A stretch of 64,000 nucleotides of DNA from Bifidobacterium miconis (GCF_019331735.1 NZ_JAHBBH010000011.1:1-64000), one strand, 5' to 3'. Shown: positions 42,156 through 52,215, counted from the stretch's first letter. Notes: a model not told the origin generated them from the letters alone. Numbers and translations: made by a program.

Positions 42156-45100
42156 ATGGGGAAGCTGCATCGGGTCCGTTCCCGCGAGACGTCGCGAGGC
42201 GAGTCGCGTGGCGCGGCGCATGCCGTTTCGGGTACGGGCCGCTGGCGCAGGCATGGGCTGATCCGGCCCAGTGCGGCCGGCATGGTCGTGCTGGCGGGCG
42301 ATGCCGCGTTCTGGTTTTTGGCATTGATGCTCGACGACCGCGTGCTTGTCGTCGGCGCGTTGCTGCTGGCGATCGTCTGGGTCTGTTCGCTGATGACGGT
42401 CGTTGCGCAGTGGCTGGCCGTCGGCCGCGGCGCGACATCGCTGGTCACGCCGCGTGCGGTACGCACGCGACGGCAGTACGAGCGGCTTGATCAGGACGGG
42501 CGCATCGTCGCGCGGTACGTCGGCGACCGGCCGACCGTACGCGGCCTGTACCGTTGCGTTTCGCTGTTCGCATGGTGGCATGATCCGTTCGGCCTGTTCT
42601 CCGCCTCCCGCGTGCTGCCGCAGCGCGACGAGCTCGTCGTCCTGCCGAACTCCGACGATACGGCCGGCAACGGGCGGCAGGCCACCGACCAGCGCCTGCA
42701 GGGGCAGTCGCACAGCGACGACACGGGTGGCGTACGCGACTACGTGCCCGGCGACCCGCCGAAACTCATCTCGTGGAAGGCCACCGCGCATCGCGGCGAG
42801 CTCATGACCCGCGAAACCGGGCGCGAAGTGCAGGCCGCCACGATCGTCGTGCTCGACGCGCGGCGGGGAAGCGCCCGGGACGCTATCGACGATCGCGACG
42901 ACGCGTCCGCTCTCAGCCTTGCGCAGATCGACGCGCAGGTCGATCGCGTGCTGCCGCTGCTCGCGACGGCGTCCGCCCACCGGCGGCTGGTCGTCACCGA
43001 CGGCGTGCGCGTGGCCGACGAACCGGGTCGCGCGGCCCGACTGCTCGCCGCCGCCATGCCGGTTGCCGACGACGGCGCCGACGAGCATGCCTATGCGGCC
43101 CGCGTGCGCGAAGTCGTCGCGCACCAGCAGGGCGTAGTCAGCGTGCGGCTGCTCACCCCGTACCCGCAAGGCGCGCTTGCCGCGGCGCTGCGCCGCACCG
43201 TCGGACAGGACCAGCTGAGCGTGGAGGAAGTGTCGGCGGCGGAGACCGGCGCCTCGCGGGCTCGCGCCGCGAAGGACGGCGCGAGAACCCGGGCGAAAGC
43301 GGGAGCGCGGGCCGGCGGAATGACGGCCGCGGCATCGGCGGCTCCGGCGGGGAAGCTGGCCGGGCGTCCGGCGTCCTCCCGTGAAACAACCCGCGGCATT
43401 TCCCGTGGAACTCTTCGTGAAACGCTGGCCGCCGGCCGACGGACGGCAATCGCCAGCCGCGCGTTCATCGCATTGGCGCTTGTCGCGTTCTTCACCTTCG
43501 CCGTGCTGTCGTTGACCAGCATCATCGCCGGCGGCTGGTGGTCGTGGTTCCTGGGCGTCGCGCTCGCGCTCGTCGCGATCGAAGCGAACCTGCCGAGTCA
43601 GTCGAAACCGCGCTATGCGGCGCGAACGGCCGCCGTGCTCATCGCCGCCGTTGCGACGGCGCTCGCGCTCATCGTGCTGCGCATCCGCAGCGACACCGGT
43701 CTGTGGGTGTTCGACCGCTCCGCGCTGCGCAGTTCCGCCGAACAGATCGCGTCCTCCGCGGGCGCCGCGGATCCGCGGACCATCGCCGAGGCCGGAGCGT
43801 CGGCAACGCCGTGGAATTTCTTCAGCAGCATCGTCGTCGCCGGATTCCGCAAGCTCAACGTGCAGCTGCCGCCCGTCAGCGTCGATGCGGACGGCGACGT
43901 CGTGCTCATCGCCGTCGCGGCCGCGATCGTGATCGTCGTGCGGCTGCTGCTTATTGCGCGCCGGTCCGCGCCCGCGTTCGCCCTGCTGCCGGTCGCGGCG
44001 TTCGCCGCCGACTACGCGTTCATGGGCCGCGAAACCGACCTGTGGCGCATCGTCGCCGTCGCGCTGCTGTTCCTGCTCGCGCTGTGGGCCGTGCGGCCCG
44101 AACGGGCGCTGCCCGCACTGCCGGTCACCGCGTCGGCCGTGGTCGCCGCGCTCGTCTTCTCGCTCACACCGTCCGCCATGGATCTCGCGTATGCCGTGCC
44201 GATCGCCATCGGCAACTCCACCGGCCTGCTCACCGCCAACACGATCAACCCGATGGTCGACCTCAAACGCTCGCTCACGAGCGGCTCGGCGTCGACCGTG
44301 CTCACCTACAAGGCCGACGACCGCACCTACCTGCGCATGGCCACGCTCGACGACTTCAACGGCGACATGTGGAGTTACGACGAATCGCTCGCCAAATCGG
44401 CCGAACTGTACGGCGCGGGCATCCAGCTCGGCCACAATGCCAGCGACGACAACGACAACAGCTTCTTCTTCCAATACGACGACCCGCTGTTCCTGTACTC
44501 ACAGATGCTCAGCGCCACGGCCGCGCCGTCGTACGGCGGTTCCGATCAGTCGAACGGCAACTCCGAACAGTCCGGCTCCGGGCAATCCGGCGGGCCGTCC
44601 GGTTCGGGTCAGTCGGCTGGACAGGCATCCGGCCAGTCGACCGGCCAATCGTCGATGCTGCGCAGCATAGGGCAGTTCTACACCGACATCGACGTGACGA
44701 TCACCACGCTGCGCTCGCGATTCCTGCCGCTACCGGACGCGACCAGCTTCGTGAGCGGCGTTTCCGGTTGGATGCGCTCCGGGTCGACCGTGTACAGCCG
44801 CGAATCGTCCACCGACAAGGGCATGCAGTACAGCGCGCACGGCATCGGGCTCGAACCCATCTCGTCGTTGTCCGGATTCCGGCAGGTCGGCACCGTCAAC
44901 ACGATGCGCACCACCCTGCAGCAGACCATGGAAACGCTGCTCGAGCAGGATTCCGCCACCGCGCGGCAATGGGATCAAATAGCGGCTGACGGCCTCGGCG
45001 AAGTGGACGACGGATGGCTGCTCATGCCGCTGACCGTGGGCGATGACGGCACGGTGTACGACGCCGCCGGCAACGTGGCCGGGCATACCAGCTCGATGGC

Positions 45101-46736
45101 CGCCTCCGACGACGCCAACGGCGCCGGTTCTGGCCTTGATGCGACCCAGCCGGACATCGCCGCGGGCATGACGCTGTCGTACACCTTCCGCCAGCGCATC
45201 GGCTACGACGGCTCGACCTCGATCCTGATGGGCGTCAGCGACGATGACGACCGCAAGGCCATGCTCGCCGTGCACAACGGCACCATGGACGGCATCAGCG
45301 TGAGCGGCGACTCGTCGCAGGGCCAGTCCGGATTCCTGTGGACGTCCGGCGGGGCGCAGAACGGTTCGTCGTCCGAAGGCGAGTCGTCCGGCAATGCGGC
45401 GGCATACGACGAGGCCGAAAACATGTTCAAGAAGCGCGGCTATGTCCTGCGCTGGGGGCGCAGCGGCACGGACATCAGCGACAAGGAGTTCGCCGACAAC
45501 ATGCAGCAGGCGTTCGACCGGGTCGACACGCTGAACGCGCGGGCGCTGTCCCGCTATCGTTCGCTGCCCGACGACCTGCCGTCCAACGTCACCGCGCTTG
45601 TCAAGCAGGCCAAGGCCGACGGGATCGCGACCGACGGCAAGGGCTACGACCATCAGACCGCCGCCATGCAGTGGCTCGTCGACTACTTCACCGACGATGC
45701 GAACGGTTTCACCTATTCGTTGAACTCGCCGGACGGCGACGGCCGATCCAACCTCGACGTCATCAACGACTTCCTCGACAAGCGCGCCGGCTACTGTACG
45801 CACTACGCGACCACGCTCGCCGTGCTCGGCCGCGCGATGGGCGTGCCCACGCGCGTCGTACTCGGCTACAACCGCGGCGTCGGCGACTCGATCGGCGGGA
45901 CGTATACGGTCGCCGCCAAACAGCTGCACGCGTGGACCGAAGCGTACATCGAAAACGTCGGCTGGGTGCCGTTCGATGTGACGCCCGCCACCACCGAAAA
46001 CGGCAGCGCGTCCGACTCGGACAACACGTCCGGCTCGTCTTCGTCCACCGGATCGTCGGCCGACGACACGCCGACGACCGATCTCGGCAGCACCTCCGAC
46101 GGCACGACGGACACGACCGATGGCGCGACGTCCGGCGACGAGACCTCCAATTCGACTGACGGCGACATCACGGCCGACGCGACGGTCGGCAAGACGACGC
46201 GCCGCATCGTGCCCGAAGACGCTTCGCCGTGGATGGCGTTCGCGATCTGGGCGTCGATCGTGCTGTGCGTGCTGCTGGCCGTATCGCTGCTGCCCGCGTT
46301 GGCGCGCCGGCTGAGGCGGGTGCGGCGGCTTGCGCTCGTGCGGCGCGGCGACGGGCGGCGCGGCTGGCTGGCCGGCTGGGCCGAACTGTGCGACAGCGCG
46401 TGGGACGCCGGCCTGCGATGGTCCGCCAGCGATACGGACCGTACGATCGGCGCGCTGATCGGGGAACGGTTCGGCGGCATGCTTGGCGCCAACGCGTCGG
46501 ACGGCGGGGCGGTTGGCTATGCGCGGCACGTTGACGCGCTGCTGTTTGCGGATGATGCCGTGGCTGCCGGGGTTGAGCGTGGGAACGGAGCGGCGGGCGA
46601 GTCGTCCGCGGAACGCGGGCCGCTTGACCGGGTGACCGACGGGCTTGTCGCGATCCGCGAGGCGCGCCGCAAGGAACCGTGGCCGCGGCGTCTGCGCCGA
46701 TTCCTGCTCCCCGCCTCCCTGTTGCGCCGCAGATAG
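42156..46736 (+). CDS. DUF58 and TgpA-like transglutaminase in one reading frame
   Basis: This 1526-residue frame joins two proteins that are normally encoded separately. Residues 1 to about 370 have two membrane helices and the DUF58 core VRDYVPGDPPKLISWKATAH around Gly199. After a basic linker (about 370-425) come several membrane helices (about 430-660), a large extracellular Ser/Gly/Gln-rich part, and a transglutaminase-like domain. The triad is visible: Cys1214 in AGYCTHYATTL, His1258 in LHAWTEAYI and Asp1274 in VPFDVTP. A last membrane helix near 1360-1385 and a 140-residue cytoplasmic tail follow. The start ATG at 42156 is weakly supported. An internal start such as the ATG at 43320 could still give a separate second product. 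Its role is likely in peptidoglycan or envelope remodelling with MoxR. Confidence 0.85.
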   Translation: MGKLHRVRSRETSRGESRGAAHAVSGTGRWRRHGLIRPSAAGMVVLAGDAAFWFLALMLDDRVLVVGALLLAIVWVCSLMTVVAQWLAVGRGATSLVTPRAVRTRRQYERLDQDGRIVARYVGDRPTVRGLYRCVSLFAWWHDPFGLFSASRVLPQRDELVVLPNSDDTAGNGRQATDQRLQGQSHSDDTGGVRDYVPGDPPKLISWKATAHRGELMTRETGREVQAATIVVLDARRGSARDAIDDRDDASALSLAQIDAQVDRVLPLLATASAHRRLVVTDGVRVADEPGRAARLLAAAMPVADDGADEHAYAARVREVVAHQQGVVSVRLLTPYPQGALAAALRRTVGQDQLSVEEVSAAETGASRARAAKDGARTRAKAGARAGGMTAAASAAPAGKLAGRPASSRETTRGISRGTLRETLAAGRRTAIASRAFIALALVAFFTFAVLSLTSIIAGGWWSWFLGVALALVAIEANLPSQSKPRYAARTAAVLIAAVATALALIVLRIRSDTGLWVFDRSALRSSAEQIASSAGAADPRTIAEAGASATPWNFFSSIVVAGFRKLNVQLPPVSVDADGDVVLIAVAAAIVIVVRLLLIARRSAPAFALLPVAAFAADYAFMGRETDLWRIVAVALLFLLALWAVRPERALPALPVTASAVVAALVFSLTPSAMDLAYAVPIAIGNSTGLLTANTINPMVDLKRSLTSGSASTVLTYKADDRTYLRMATLDDFNGDMWSYDESLAKSAELYGAGIQLGHNASDDNDNSFFFQYDDPLFLYSQMLSATAAPSYGGSDQSNGNSEQSGSGQSGGPSGSGQSAGQASGQSTGQSSMLRSIGQFYTDIDVTITTLRSRFLPLPDATSFVSGVSGWMRSGSTVYSRESSTDKGMQYSAHGIGLEPISSLSGFRQVGTVNTMRTTLQQTMETLLEQDSATARQWDQIAADGLGEVDDGWLLMPLTVGDDGTVYDAAGNVAGHTSSMAASDDANGAGSGLDATQPDIAAGMTLSYTFRQRIGYDGSTSILMGVSDDDDRKAMLAVHNGTMDGISVSGDSSQGQSGFLWTSGGAQNGSSSEGESSGNAAAYDEAENMFKKRGYVLRWGRSGTDISDKEFADNMQQAFDRVDTLNARALSRYRSLPDDLPSNVTALVKQAKADGIATDGKGYDHQTAAMQWLVDYFTDDANGFTYSLNSPDGDGRSNLDVINDFLDKRAGYCTHYATTLAVLGRAMGVPTRVVLGYNRGVGDSIGGTYTVAAKQLHAWTEAYIENVGWVPFDVTPATTENGSASDSDNTSGSSSSTGSSADDTPTTDLGSTSDGTTDTTDGATSGDETSNSTDGDITADATVGKTTRRIVPEDASPWMAFAIWASIVLCVLLAVSLLPALARRLRRVRRLALVRRGDGRRGWLAGWAELCDSAWDAGLRWSASDTDRTIGALIGERFGGMLGANASDGGAVGYARHVDALLFADDAVAAGVERGNGAAGESSAERGPLDRVTDGLVAIREARRKEPWPRRLRRFLLPASLLRRR

Positions 46737-46856
46737 GTGAGGGGCGGGGAGCTTCGGCCCCTCGGCCGGGCGGGATCGTCACGCGTCGAGAAAGGCACCT
46801 CGGCCATAAATTCCAGAGACGGTTTCCCGAGCGTGACCGAGAGACGACGTGAAAAA

Positions 46857-46872
46857 CGTTGGAATTCCAACG
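46857..46872. promoter_or_regulatory. Perfect 16-bp palindrome upstream of the tRNA cluster
   Basis: CGTTGGAATTCCAACG is self-complementary along its full length and lies in the 230-base gap before tRNA-Tyr. It could be an operator or chance; nothing else definite is seen in this gap. Confidence 0.35.
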
Positions 46873-46966
46873 AGACACGCCGTAAGCACCTCCGATTTGC
46901 GCTTGTCGCAGACCTATGGCATATTAGTCGAGTTGTCAAAAACGACCTAGGTCGCAGAGATAACAT

Positions 46967-47048
46967 GGCGGATTTCCCAAGCGGTCAAAGGGAACTGACT
47001 GTAAATCAGTCGCCTCGTGCTTCAGTGGTTCGAATCCACTATCCGCCA
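46967..47048 (+). tRNA. tRNA-Tyr (anticodon GTA)
   Basis: The acceptor stem GGCGGAT pairs with ATCCGCC. A long variable arm is present, and the anticodon loop CTGTAAA gives GTA. The T arm is GTGGTTCGAATCCAC. Confidence 0.95.
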
Positions 47049-47049
47049 C

Positions 47050-47121
<72 letters not shown>

Positions 47122-47125
47122 CTCT

Positions 47126-47199
47126 GGCGGGATAGCTCAGCTGGCTAGAGCGTACGACTCATAATCGTAAGGTCAAGAGTTCGAGTCTCTTTCTCGCTA
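47126..47199 (+). tRNA. tRNA-Met (anticodon CAT), elongator type
   Basis: The acceptor stem GGCGGGA pairs with TCTCGCT using two G-U pairs, weaker than usual. The anticodon loop CTCATAA gives CAT. rpmG follows 50 bases later and is probably co-transcribed. Confidence 0.9.
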
Positions 47200-47249
47200 C
47201 AAATGTCGGCGGAACAGCCGATGGACAACGAACACAAGAGGTGAACCAA

Positions 47250-47420
47250 ATGGCAAGCAAGAGCGCCGACATCCGTCCGGGCATCACGCTGGCATGCACC
47301 GAGTGCAAGGAGCGTAACTACATCACGACCAAGAACCGTCGTAACACGCCGGATCGTCTTGAGCTGAAGAAGTTCTGCCCGCGCTGCGGCAAGCAGACCG
47401 TGCACCGCGAGACCCGCTGA
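47250..47420 (+). CDS. rpmG: 50S ribosomal protein L33
   Basis: This short gene encodes 56 residues: [20 protein letters not shown], then a middle with [20 protein letters not shown], and the end [14 protein letters not shown]. The two Cys-x2-Cys pairs form the zinc ribbon of the C+ type of L33. AGGTGAACC precedes the ATG at 47250. It follows tRNA-Thr and tRNA-Met, an arrangement common in actinobacteria. Confidence 0.96.
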   Translation: MASKSADIRPGITLACTECKERNYITTKNRRNTPDRLELKKFCPRCGKQTVHRETR

Positions 47421-47442
47421 GCCGGTTCAACACCAAGCTTTC

Positions 47443-47472
47443 AAACCCGACCGTCACCGGTCGGGTTTTTTG
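47443..47472 (+). terminator. Terminator of the tRNA-rpmG unit
   Basis: AAACCCGACC pairs with GGTCGGGTTT around GTCACC, followed by a T run. Confidence 0.92.
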
Positions 47473-47487
47473 TTTATGCTGACACAC

Positions 47488-48672
47488 ATGACTTCTTTTG
47501 CGGACATCACCACCATCGGCGTGGGCGGGCCGATCGCCCGATTCATCGAACCCACCTCGCGCGTCGGCGTCATCGAAGCCGTCGAAGACGCGGATTCTTG
47601 CGGATTGCCGCTGTGCGTCATCGGCGGCGGTTCCAACATGCTCGTCGCCGACGCGCCGTTCGACGGCGTGGTCGTGCGCGACGCGCGCCGTCGCATCACC
47701 GTGCCGGACGAAGCCGCGCCGGTCGAACGCGGCGAGCGCATCGTTCACGTCAACGCGGAAGCCGGCTGCAACTGGGACGATTTCGTCGCGTTCACCGTCG
47801 AACTCGGGCTGGAAGGCGTCGAGGGCCTGTCGGGCATCCCCGGCACGGTCGGTGCGTCGGTCGTGCAGAACATCGGCGCATACGGGCAGGAAGTCGCCAC
47901 GACGGTCGAATCCGTGGAGGTCTGGGATCGTCGCGACAAGAAGACGCTCGACATTCCGGCCGCGGACATGGGCTTCGGCTATCGCATGAGTCGGCTCAAG
48001 GAGAGCATGTATGCGGCTCCCGCGACGCCGGCGGCCGAGTTCTTCCCGTCGCCGCGCTACATCGTGCTGTCGGTCACGTTCGCGCTCAGGCACAGCGCGA
48101 CCGGCACGGTCGGCTACGGGCAGCTCGCCAAGGCGCTCGGCGTCGAGGTCGGCGACCGCATGGAGACCAAGGCGATCCGCAATGCGGTGCTCAAGGTCCG
48201 CGCGGCCAAGGGCATGCTTGAGGATGCGGGCCGGTACGCGAATCCGGCGATGGCCGGCACCAAGCGCGACGATCAGCTGGAGATCGCGCGGCACGCGCAG
48301 GAATCCACCCCCGACTACAACCGCCACAGCTGCGGTAGCTTCTTCATGAACCCGATCCTGACGCCCGAGGTGGCCGCGCGGCTTCCCGAAGATGCGCCGC
48401 GCTTCGACGCGGCATTGCCGAACGGCGAGCCGGGCGTCAAGACGTCCGCCGCATGGCTCATCGACCACGCCGGATTCCATAAGGGCTACAAGATCGCCTC
48501 GGACGCGCCGGCCGGCCTGTCCACGCTGCACACGCTCGCGCTGACCAACCGCGGCGACGCGACCGCCGCCGACATCGCCGCCCTCGCGCGCGTCGTGCAG
48601 GACGGCGTCGAAGCCGCGTTCGGCGTCCGGCTCGTGCCCGAACCGGTCGTCGTGGGCCTCGACCTGCGATGA
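47488..48672 (+). CDS. murB: UDP-N-acetylenolpyruvoylglucosamine reductase (MurB)
   Basis: The 394-residue flavoenzyme reduces UDP-GlcNAc-enolpyruvate to UDP-MurNAc in peptidoglycan synthesis. The FAD-binding segments TTIGVGGPIARFIEPT and VIGGGSNMLVADAPFDG, the block GLSGIPGTVGASVVQNIGAY and the C-terminal NRHSCGSFFMNPIL and KTSAAWLIDHAGFHKGY are all present. The serine of CGSFF is the expected proton donor. The ATG at 47488 fits the family start; an ATG at 47476 is a poorer choice. No strong ribosome site is visible. It stands right after the rpmG terminator. Confidence 0.94.
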   Translation: MTSFADITTIGVGGPIARFIEPTSRVGVIEAVEDADSCGLPLCVIGGGSNMLVADAPFDGVVVRDARRRITVPDEAAPVERGERIVHVNAEAGCNWDDFVAFTVELGLEGVEGLSGIPGTVGASVVQNIGAYGQEVATTVESVEVWDRRDKKTLDIPAADMGFGYRMSRLKESMYAAPATPAAEFFPSPRYIVLSVTFALRHSATGTVGYGQLAKALGVEVGDRMETKAIRNAVLKVRAAKGMLEDAGRYANPAMAGTKRDDQLEIARHAQESTPDYNRHSCGSFFMNPILTPEVAARLPEDAPRFDAALPNGEPGVKTSAAWLIDHAGFHKGYKIASDAPAGLSTLHTLALTNRGDATAADIAALARVVQDGVEAAFGVRLVPEPVVVGLDLR

Positions 48673-48822
48673 GCCGGGGCGGGTTCGAGACGAATGCCTC
48701 GAACCGGTGCAATCCTTCCGAAACGGGCTCTTGCGCGATGTAACACGTTTCGCTTATGCTCGACTGTTGATAATTACACGACCATCAGTCGAAACGACGC
48801 CGACAGAGAAGAGGCGAAACGT

Positions 48823-50361
48823 ATGTCCATGCACATATTCCGCACGAAATCAGTCGAGCAGACCATCGCCGAAACCGGCGAAGCGGGACGCTCGCTCAAA
48901 CGCAACCTCACATGGTGGGACCTGTCCATCATGGGCGTGGCCGTCGCGGTCGGCGCCGGCATCTTCTCGGTCGGCGCGCAGGCCGCCGCGTTCCACGCCG
49001 GCCCGGCCGTCATCATCAGCTTCCTGATCGCCGGCGTCGTGTGCGGCGCGGCCGTCATGTGCTACGCGGAATTCGCATCCATGATCCCGGTCGCCGGCTC
49101 CGCGTACACGTTCACCTACACCACGGTCGGCGAGATCATGGCCTGGGTGATCGGCTGGGACCTCATCCTCGAAATGCTCATGGCCGGCTCGGTCATCTCC
49201 AAATACTGGGGCGTGTACCTCAACGACTTCATGCGGCTCATGGGCTGGAACGCGAACACCAACCTCACGTTCGGCTCGTTCCACATCGACATCGCGCCGA
49301 TCATCATCGTCGCATTCTTCACCACGCTGCTCGTCTTCGGCACCAAGATCGGCGCCCGCGTCGACGGCGCGATGACCGTGCTCAAGATCGCGATCGTCTT
49401 CTTCGTCGTCATCGTCGGCTTCTTCTACGTCAAGGCGTCCAACTTCACGCCGTTCATCCCGCCGAGCGAGCCCGCGTCCGCCGTCTCCGGCTCGATGGTC
49501 ACCGGCGAAATAACCCAGCCGCTGTGGCAGTTCCTCACCGGCATGACGCCCTCCATCTACGGCGTGCCGGGCATCCTGTCGGGCGCGGCGCTCGTGTTCT
49601 TCGCGTTCATCGGCTTCGACGTGGTCGCCACCGCGTCCGAGGAAACCATCAACCCGAAGAAGAACGTGCCGCTCGGCATCGGCGTGGGCATGGCGCTCAT
49701 CATCGTCATGTACATGCTCGTCGCGATCGTGACCACCGGCATGGTCTCGTACAAGGACCTCGCCGCGCAGGACAGCCCGTCGCTGGCCACCGCGTTCGAG
49801 CTCGTCGGCGCGAACTGGGCCGCGAAGATCATCAGCTTCGGCATCGTGCTGGGACTGGCGACCGTGGTCATGGTGCTGCTGCTCGGCCTGACGCGCGTCG
49901 TGTTCGCGATGAGCCGCGACGGCCTGCTGCCGCGCGGGCTGTCCAAGACCGGCAAGCACGGCACGCCCGCCGCGCTGCAGATCTGCGTGGGCGTCGTCGT
50001 CGCGCTCGTCGCCGCGCTGTTCGACATCGGCGTGCTTTCCGACATGGTGAACATCGGCACGCTGTCCGCGTTCACGCTCGTCGCGCTGTCCGTGCCGATC
50101 ATGCGCAAGAAGCGCCCCGAACTGCCGCGCGCGTTCAAGATGCCCGGCAACCCGTGGGTGCCGATCCTGATCGCGCTCGCCAACCTGTGGCTCATGCTCA
50201 ACCTGTCGGTGCTCACGTGGGTCCGATTCCTCGTGTGGCTCGTCATCGGCTTCTGCGTGTACTTCGGCTACAGCTACCGCCACGCACGCCTCGGCACCGG
50301 CGAACTCGACAAGGAGCTGGACGACGAGCTGGCCAAGGCCGGCGGCGCGCTTCGGTCGTGA
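48823..50361 (+). CDS. APC family amino acid permease (CAT-like)
   Basis: The 512-residue transporter has twelve or more hydrophobic segments. The start MSMHIFRTKSVEQTIAETGE followed by LKRNLTWWDLSIMGVAVAVG and AGIFSVGAQAA is typical of the cationic amino acid transporter (CAT) subgroup, including Bacillus YfnA. Further support comes from VPVAGSAYTFTY-like MIPVAGSAYTFTYTTVGEI and FFAFIGFDVVATASEE. The amino acid is not defined. The ATG at 48823 follows GAAGAGG. A possible promoter, TTGCGC (48731) and TATGCT (48755), lies upstream. Confidence 0.9.
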   Translation: MSMHIFRTKSVEQTIAETGEAGRSLKRNLTWWDLSIMGVAVAVGAGIFSVGAQAAAFHAGPAVIISFLIAGVVCGAAVMCYAEFASMIPVAGSAYTFTYTTVGEIMAWVIGWDLILEMLMAGSVISKYWGVYLNDFMRLMGWNANTNLTFGSFHIDIAPIIIVAFFTTLLVFGTKIGARVDGAMTVLKIAIVFFVVIVGFFYVKASNFTPFIPPSEPASAVSGSMVTGEITQPLWQFLTGMTPSIYGVPGILSGAALVFFAFIGFDVVATASEETINPKKNVPLGIGVGMALIIVMYMLVAIVTTGMVSYKDLAAQDSPSLATAFELVGANWAAKIISFGIVLGLATVVMVLLLGLTRVVFAMSRDGLLPRGLSKTGKHGTPAALQICVGVVVALVAALFDIGVLSDMVNIGTLSAFTLVALSVPIMRKKRPELPRAFKMPGNPWVPILIALANLWLMLNLSVLTWVRFLVWLVIGFCVYFGYSYRHARLGTGELDKELDDELAKAGGALRS

Positions 50362-50490
50362 CCGCCCTCTGCCGTCACGCGCGCTTCGATCGTGACGCGC
50401 GCTTCGACGGCGGTTCTGCGGCGGGACCGCCGCCGGAGCGCGTCCGAACTGTGGACTAGGCTTGAATGAGCTCAAACTAAGGAGAACACC

Positions 50491-50811
50491 ATGCCATACG
50501 TTGTCGCTCAGCCTTGCGTGGACGTCAAGGACAAGGCCTGCGTGGACGAGTGCCCGGTCGATTGCATTTACGAGGGCTCCCGCTCGCTGTACATCAACCC
50601 GAACGAGTGCGTGGACTGCGGCGCGTGCGAGCCCGTGTGCCCGACCGAAGCCATCTTCTACGAGGATGACCTGCCCGAGGAGTGGGCTTGGTACAAGGAC
50701 GCCGCCATCGACTTCTTCGCCGAGGTCGGCGATTTCGGCGGTGCCTCCGCGCATGGCCCGATCGGCAAGGATCCGGCGCAGGTCGCCGCGCTGCCGCCGC
50801 AGAACCAGTGA
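50491..50811 (+). CDS. fdxA: 7Fe ferredoxin
   Basis: The 106-residue electron carrier has two iron-sulfur sites. CVDVKDKACVDECPVDC forms the Cys-x7-Cys-x3-Cys-Pro arrangement of a [3Fe-4S] cluster, and CVDCGACEPVCP forms the [4Fe-4S] cluster. The C-terminal part (LPEEWAWYKDAAIDFFAEVG) is typical for actinobacterial FdxA. AAGGAGAACACC precedes the ATG. It lies 210 bases before a dapC-type aminotransferase, a conserved pairing in actinobacteria. Confidence 0.95.
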   Translation: MPYVVAQPCVDVKDKACVDECPVDCIYEGSRSLYINPNECVDCGACEPVCPTEAIFYEDDLPEEWAWYKDAAIDFFAEVGDFGGASAHGPIGKDPAQVAALPPQNQ

Positions 50812-51022
50812 GATTGCGCGGGACGCGAGCATGATCGAGCATGATTGATCCGTCAATGTGATCCGTCATCCGCGCGTTCCGCCGACATTCGTCTGACTTT
50901 CCGTGAATCGGCCGTCGCCATGTGCGGCGGCCTTTTCCATATCATGTTCATAGCACGTTCCGCATCGCGTTTCGCCCGCCGCCGTCATTGCGGCGGCCGT
51001 CGCGCCAACCAAGGGGTACATC

Positions 51023-52210
51023 ATGGGTTTTCACACGTTCGAGTCGCCGTATGACTGGTCGCGCATCGCCGGCTACAAGCGCACGGCGAAAGCCGCGTTC
51101 GGCGGCATGATCGACCTGTCCGTCGGCTCGCCCGTCGACCCGGTGCCCGACTCGGTGCGCGCCGCGTTGGCTGCGACGTCGAATGATCCGAACGCGTACG
51201 GATATCCGGCGACGATCGGCACCGCCGACCTGCGTGCGGCGATCGGCGACTGGTTCCGCGATTGCCGTGGCGTCGACCTGAACGCCGTCGGAGCGGCCGT
51301 CGTGCCGACCGTCGGGTCGAAGGAGGCCGTCGCGCTCATGGCGTCGCTGCTGCACTTCGGCGAGGATGACGTGATCGTCCAGCCGGCCGTGTCGTATCCG
51401 ACGTACGAGATCGGCACGCAGCTGGCCGGCGCGCGCACGCTCAAGGTCGCGGACGTCGCCGACGTGGACTCGTGGCGCAACGTGCCCGGCGTGCGCGCGA
51501 TCTGGGTCAATTCGCCGTGCAATCCGACCGGCGACATGCTGACCGCCGCGCAGATGGCCGCGATCGTTGCGGCCGCGCGCGAGATCGGTGCTGTCGTGCT
51601 GTCCGACGAATGCTATGCGCTGATGACGTGGGGGAGCGGGGCCGCCGGTGCCGGCGCGGCTGCCGCCGGCTCCGACACGACGGCTGGAACCGTGGCGACA
51701 GGTCTTGCGCCGGCGTCCTGCGCGCTTGATGCCGATGTGTGCGGCGGCACGGCCGACGGCGTGCTCGTTCTGTATTCGCTGAGCAAGCAGAGCAACATGG
51801 CCGGCTACCGTACCGCGTTCATCGCAGGCGATGCCGCGCTCGTCAAGCCGATGATCGAATACCGCAAGCAAATCGGCCAGATCATCCCCGGCCCGGTGCA
51901 GGCCGCGATGGCCGCCGGACTGCGCGACCATGCGGCCGTGCGCGCGCAGCACGACCGCTACCGCGATCGGCTCGGCACGCTCGTGAGCGCCCTGCGCGCC
52001 TACGGATATGCGACGAACATGCCCGACGGCGCGCTGTACGTGTGGGTGCGCGCCAAATCCGGCGACTGCTGGCAGGACATGGCCGCGCTTGCCGAAATCG
52101 GCATCATCGCCAGTCCCGGCGAATTCTATGGAGCACCCGAATGCCTGCGCTTCTCCGCCACCGCCTCCGACCAGGCCATTGCCGACGCCGCGGAGCGCCT
52201 CGCGCGCTGA
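51023..52210 (+). CDS. dapC: N-succinyldiaminopimelate aminotransferase (DapC type)
   Basis: The 395-residue fold-type I aminotransferase starts FESPYDWSRIAGYKRTAKAA, and contains TVGSKEAVALMASLLHF, WVNSPCNPTGDMLTAAQM and the PLP lysine in VLYSLSKQSNMAGYR (Lys255). These features and the position after fdxA fit DapC of the lysine and diaminopimelate pathway. An Ala/Gly-rich insertion of about 30 residues (AGAGAAAAGSDTTAGTVATG) precedes the lysine block and is unusual. AAGGGG precedes the ATG. The stop is six bases from that of the convergent dinB. Confidence 0.87.
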   Translation: MGFHTFESPYDWSRIAGYKRTAKAAFGGMIDLSVGSPVDPVPDSVRAALAATSNDPNAYGYPATIGTADLRAAIGDWFRDCRGVDLNAVGAAVVPTVGSKEAVALMASLLHFGEDDVIVQPAVSYPTYEIGTQLAGARTLKVADVADVDSWRNVPGVRAIWVNSPCNPTGDMLTAAQMAAIVAAAREIGAVVLSDECYALMTWGSGAAGAGAAAAGSDTTAGTVATGLAPASCALDADVCGGTADGVLVLYSLSKQSNMAGYRTAFIAGDAALVKPMIEYRKQIGQIIPGPVQAAMAAGLRDHAAVRAQHDRYRDRLGTLVSALRAYGYATNMPDGALYVWVRAKSGDCWQDMAALAEIGIIASPGEFYGAPECLRFSATASDQAIADAAERLAR

Positions 52211-52215
52211 TCCGG

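Noticed and set aside
41211..44474. A 1087-codon open frame on the minus strand opposite moxR and the DUF58 gene.
   Set aside because: The same composition effect; the plus strand carries the recognisable Walker, DUF58 and transglutaminase motifs.
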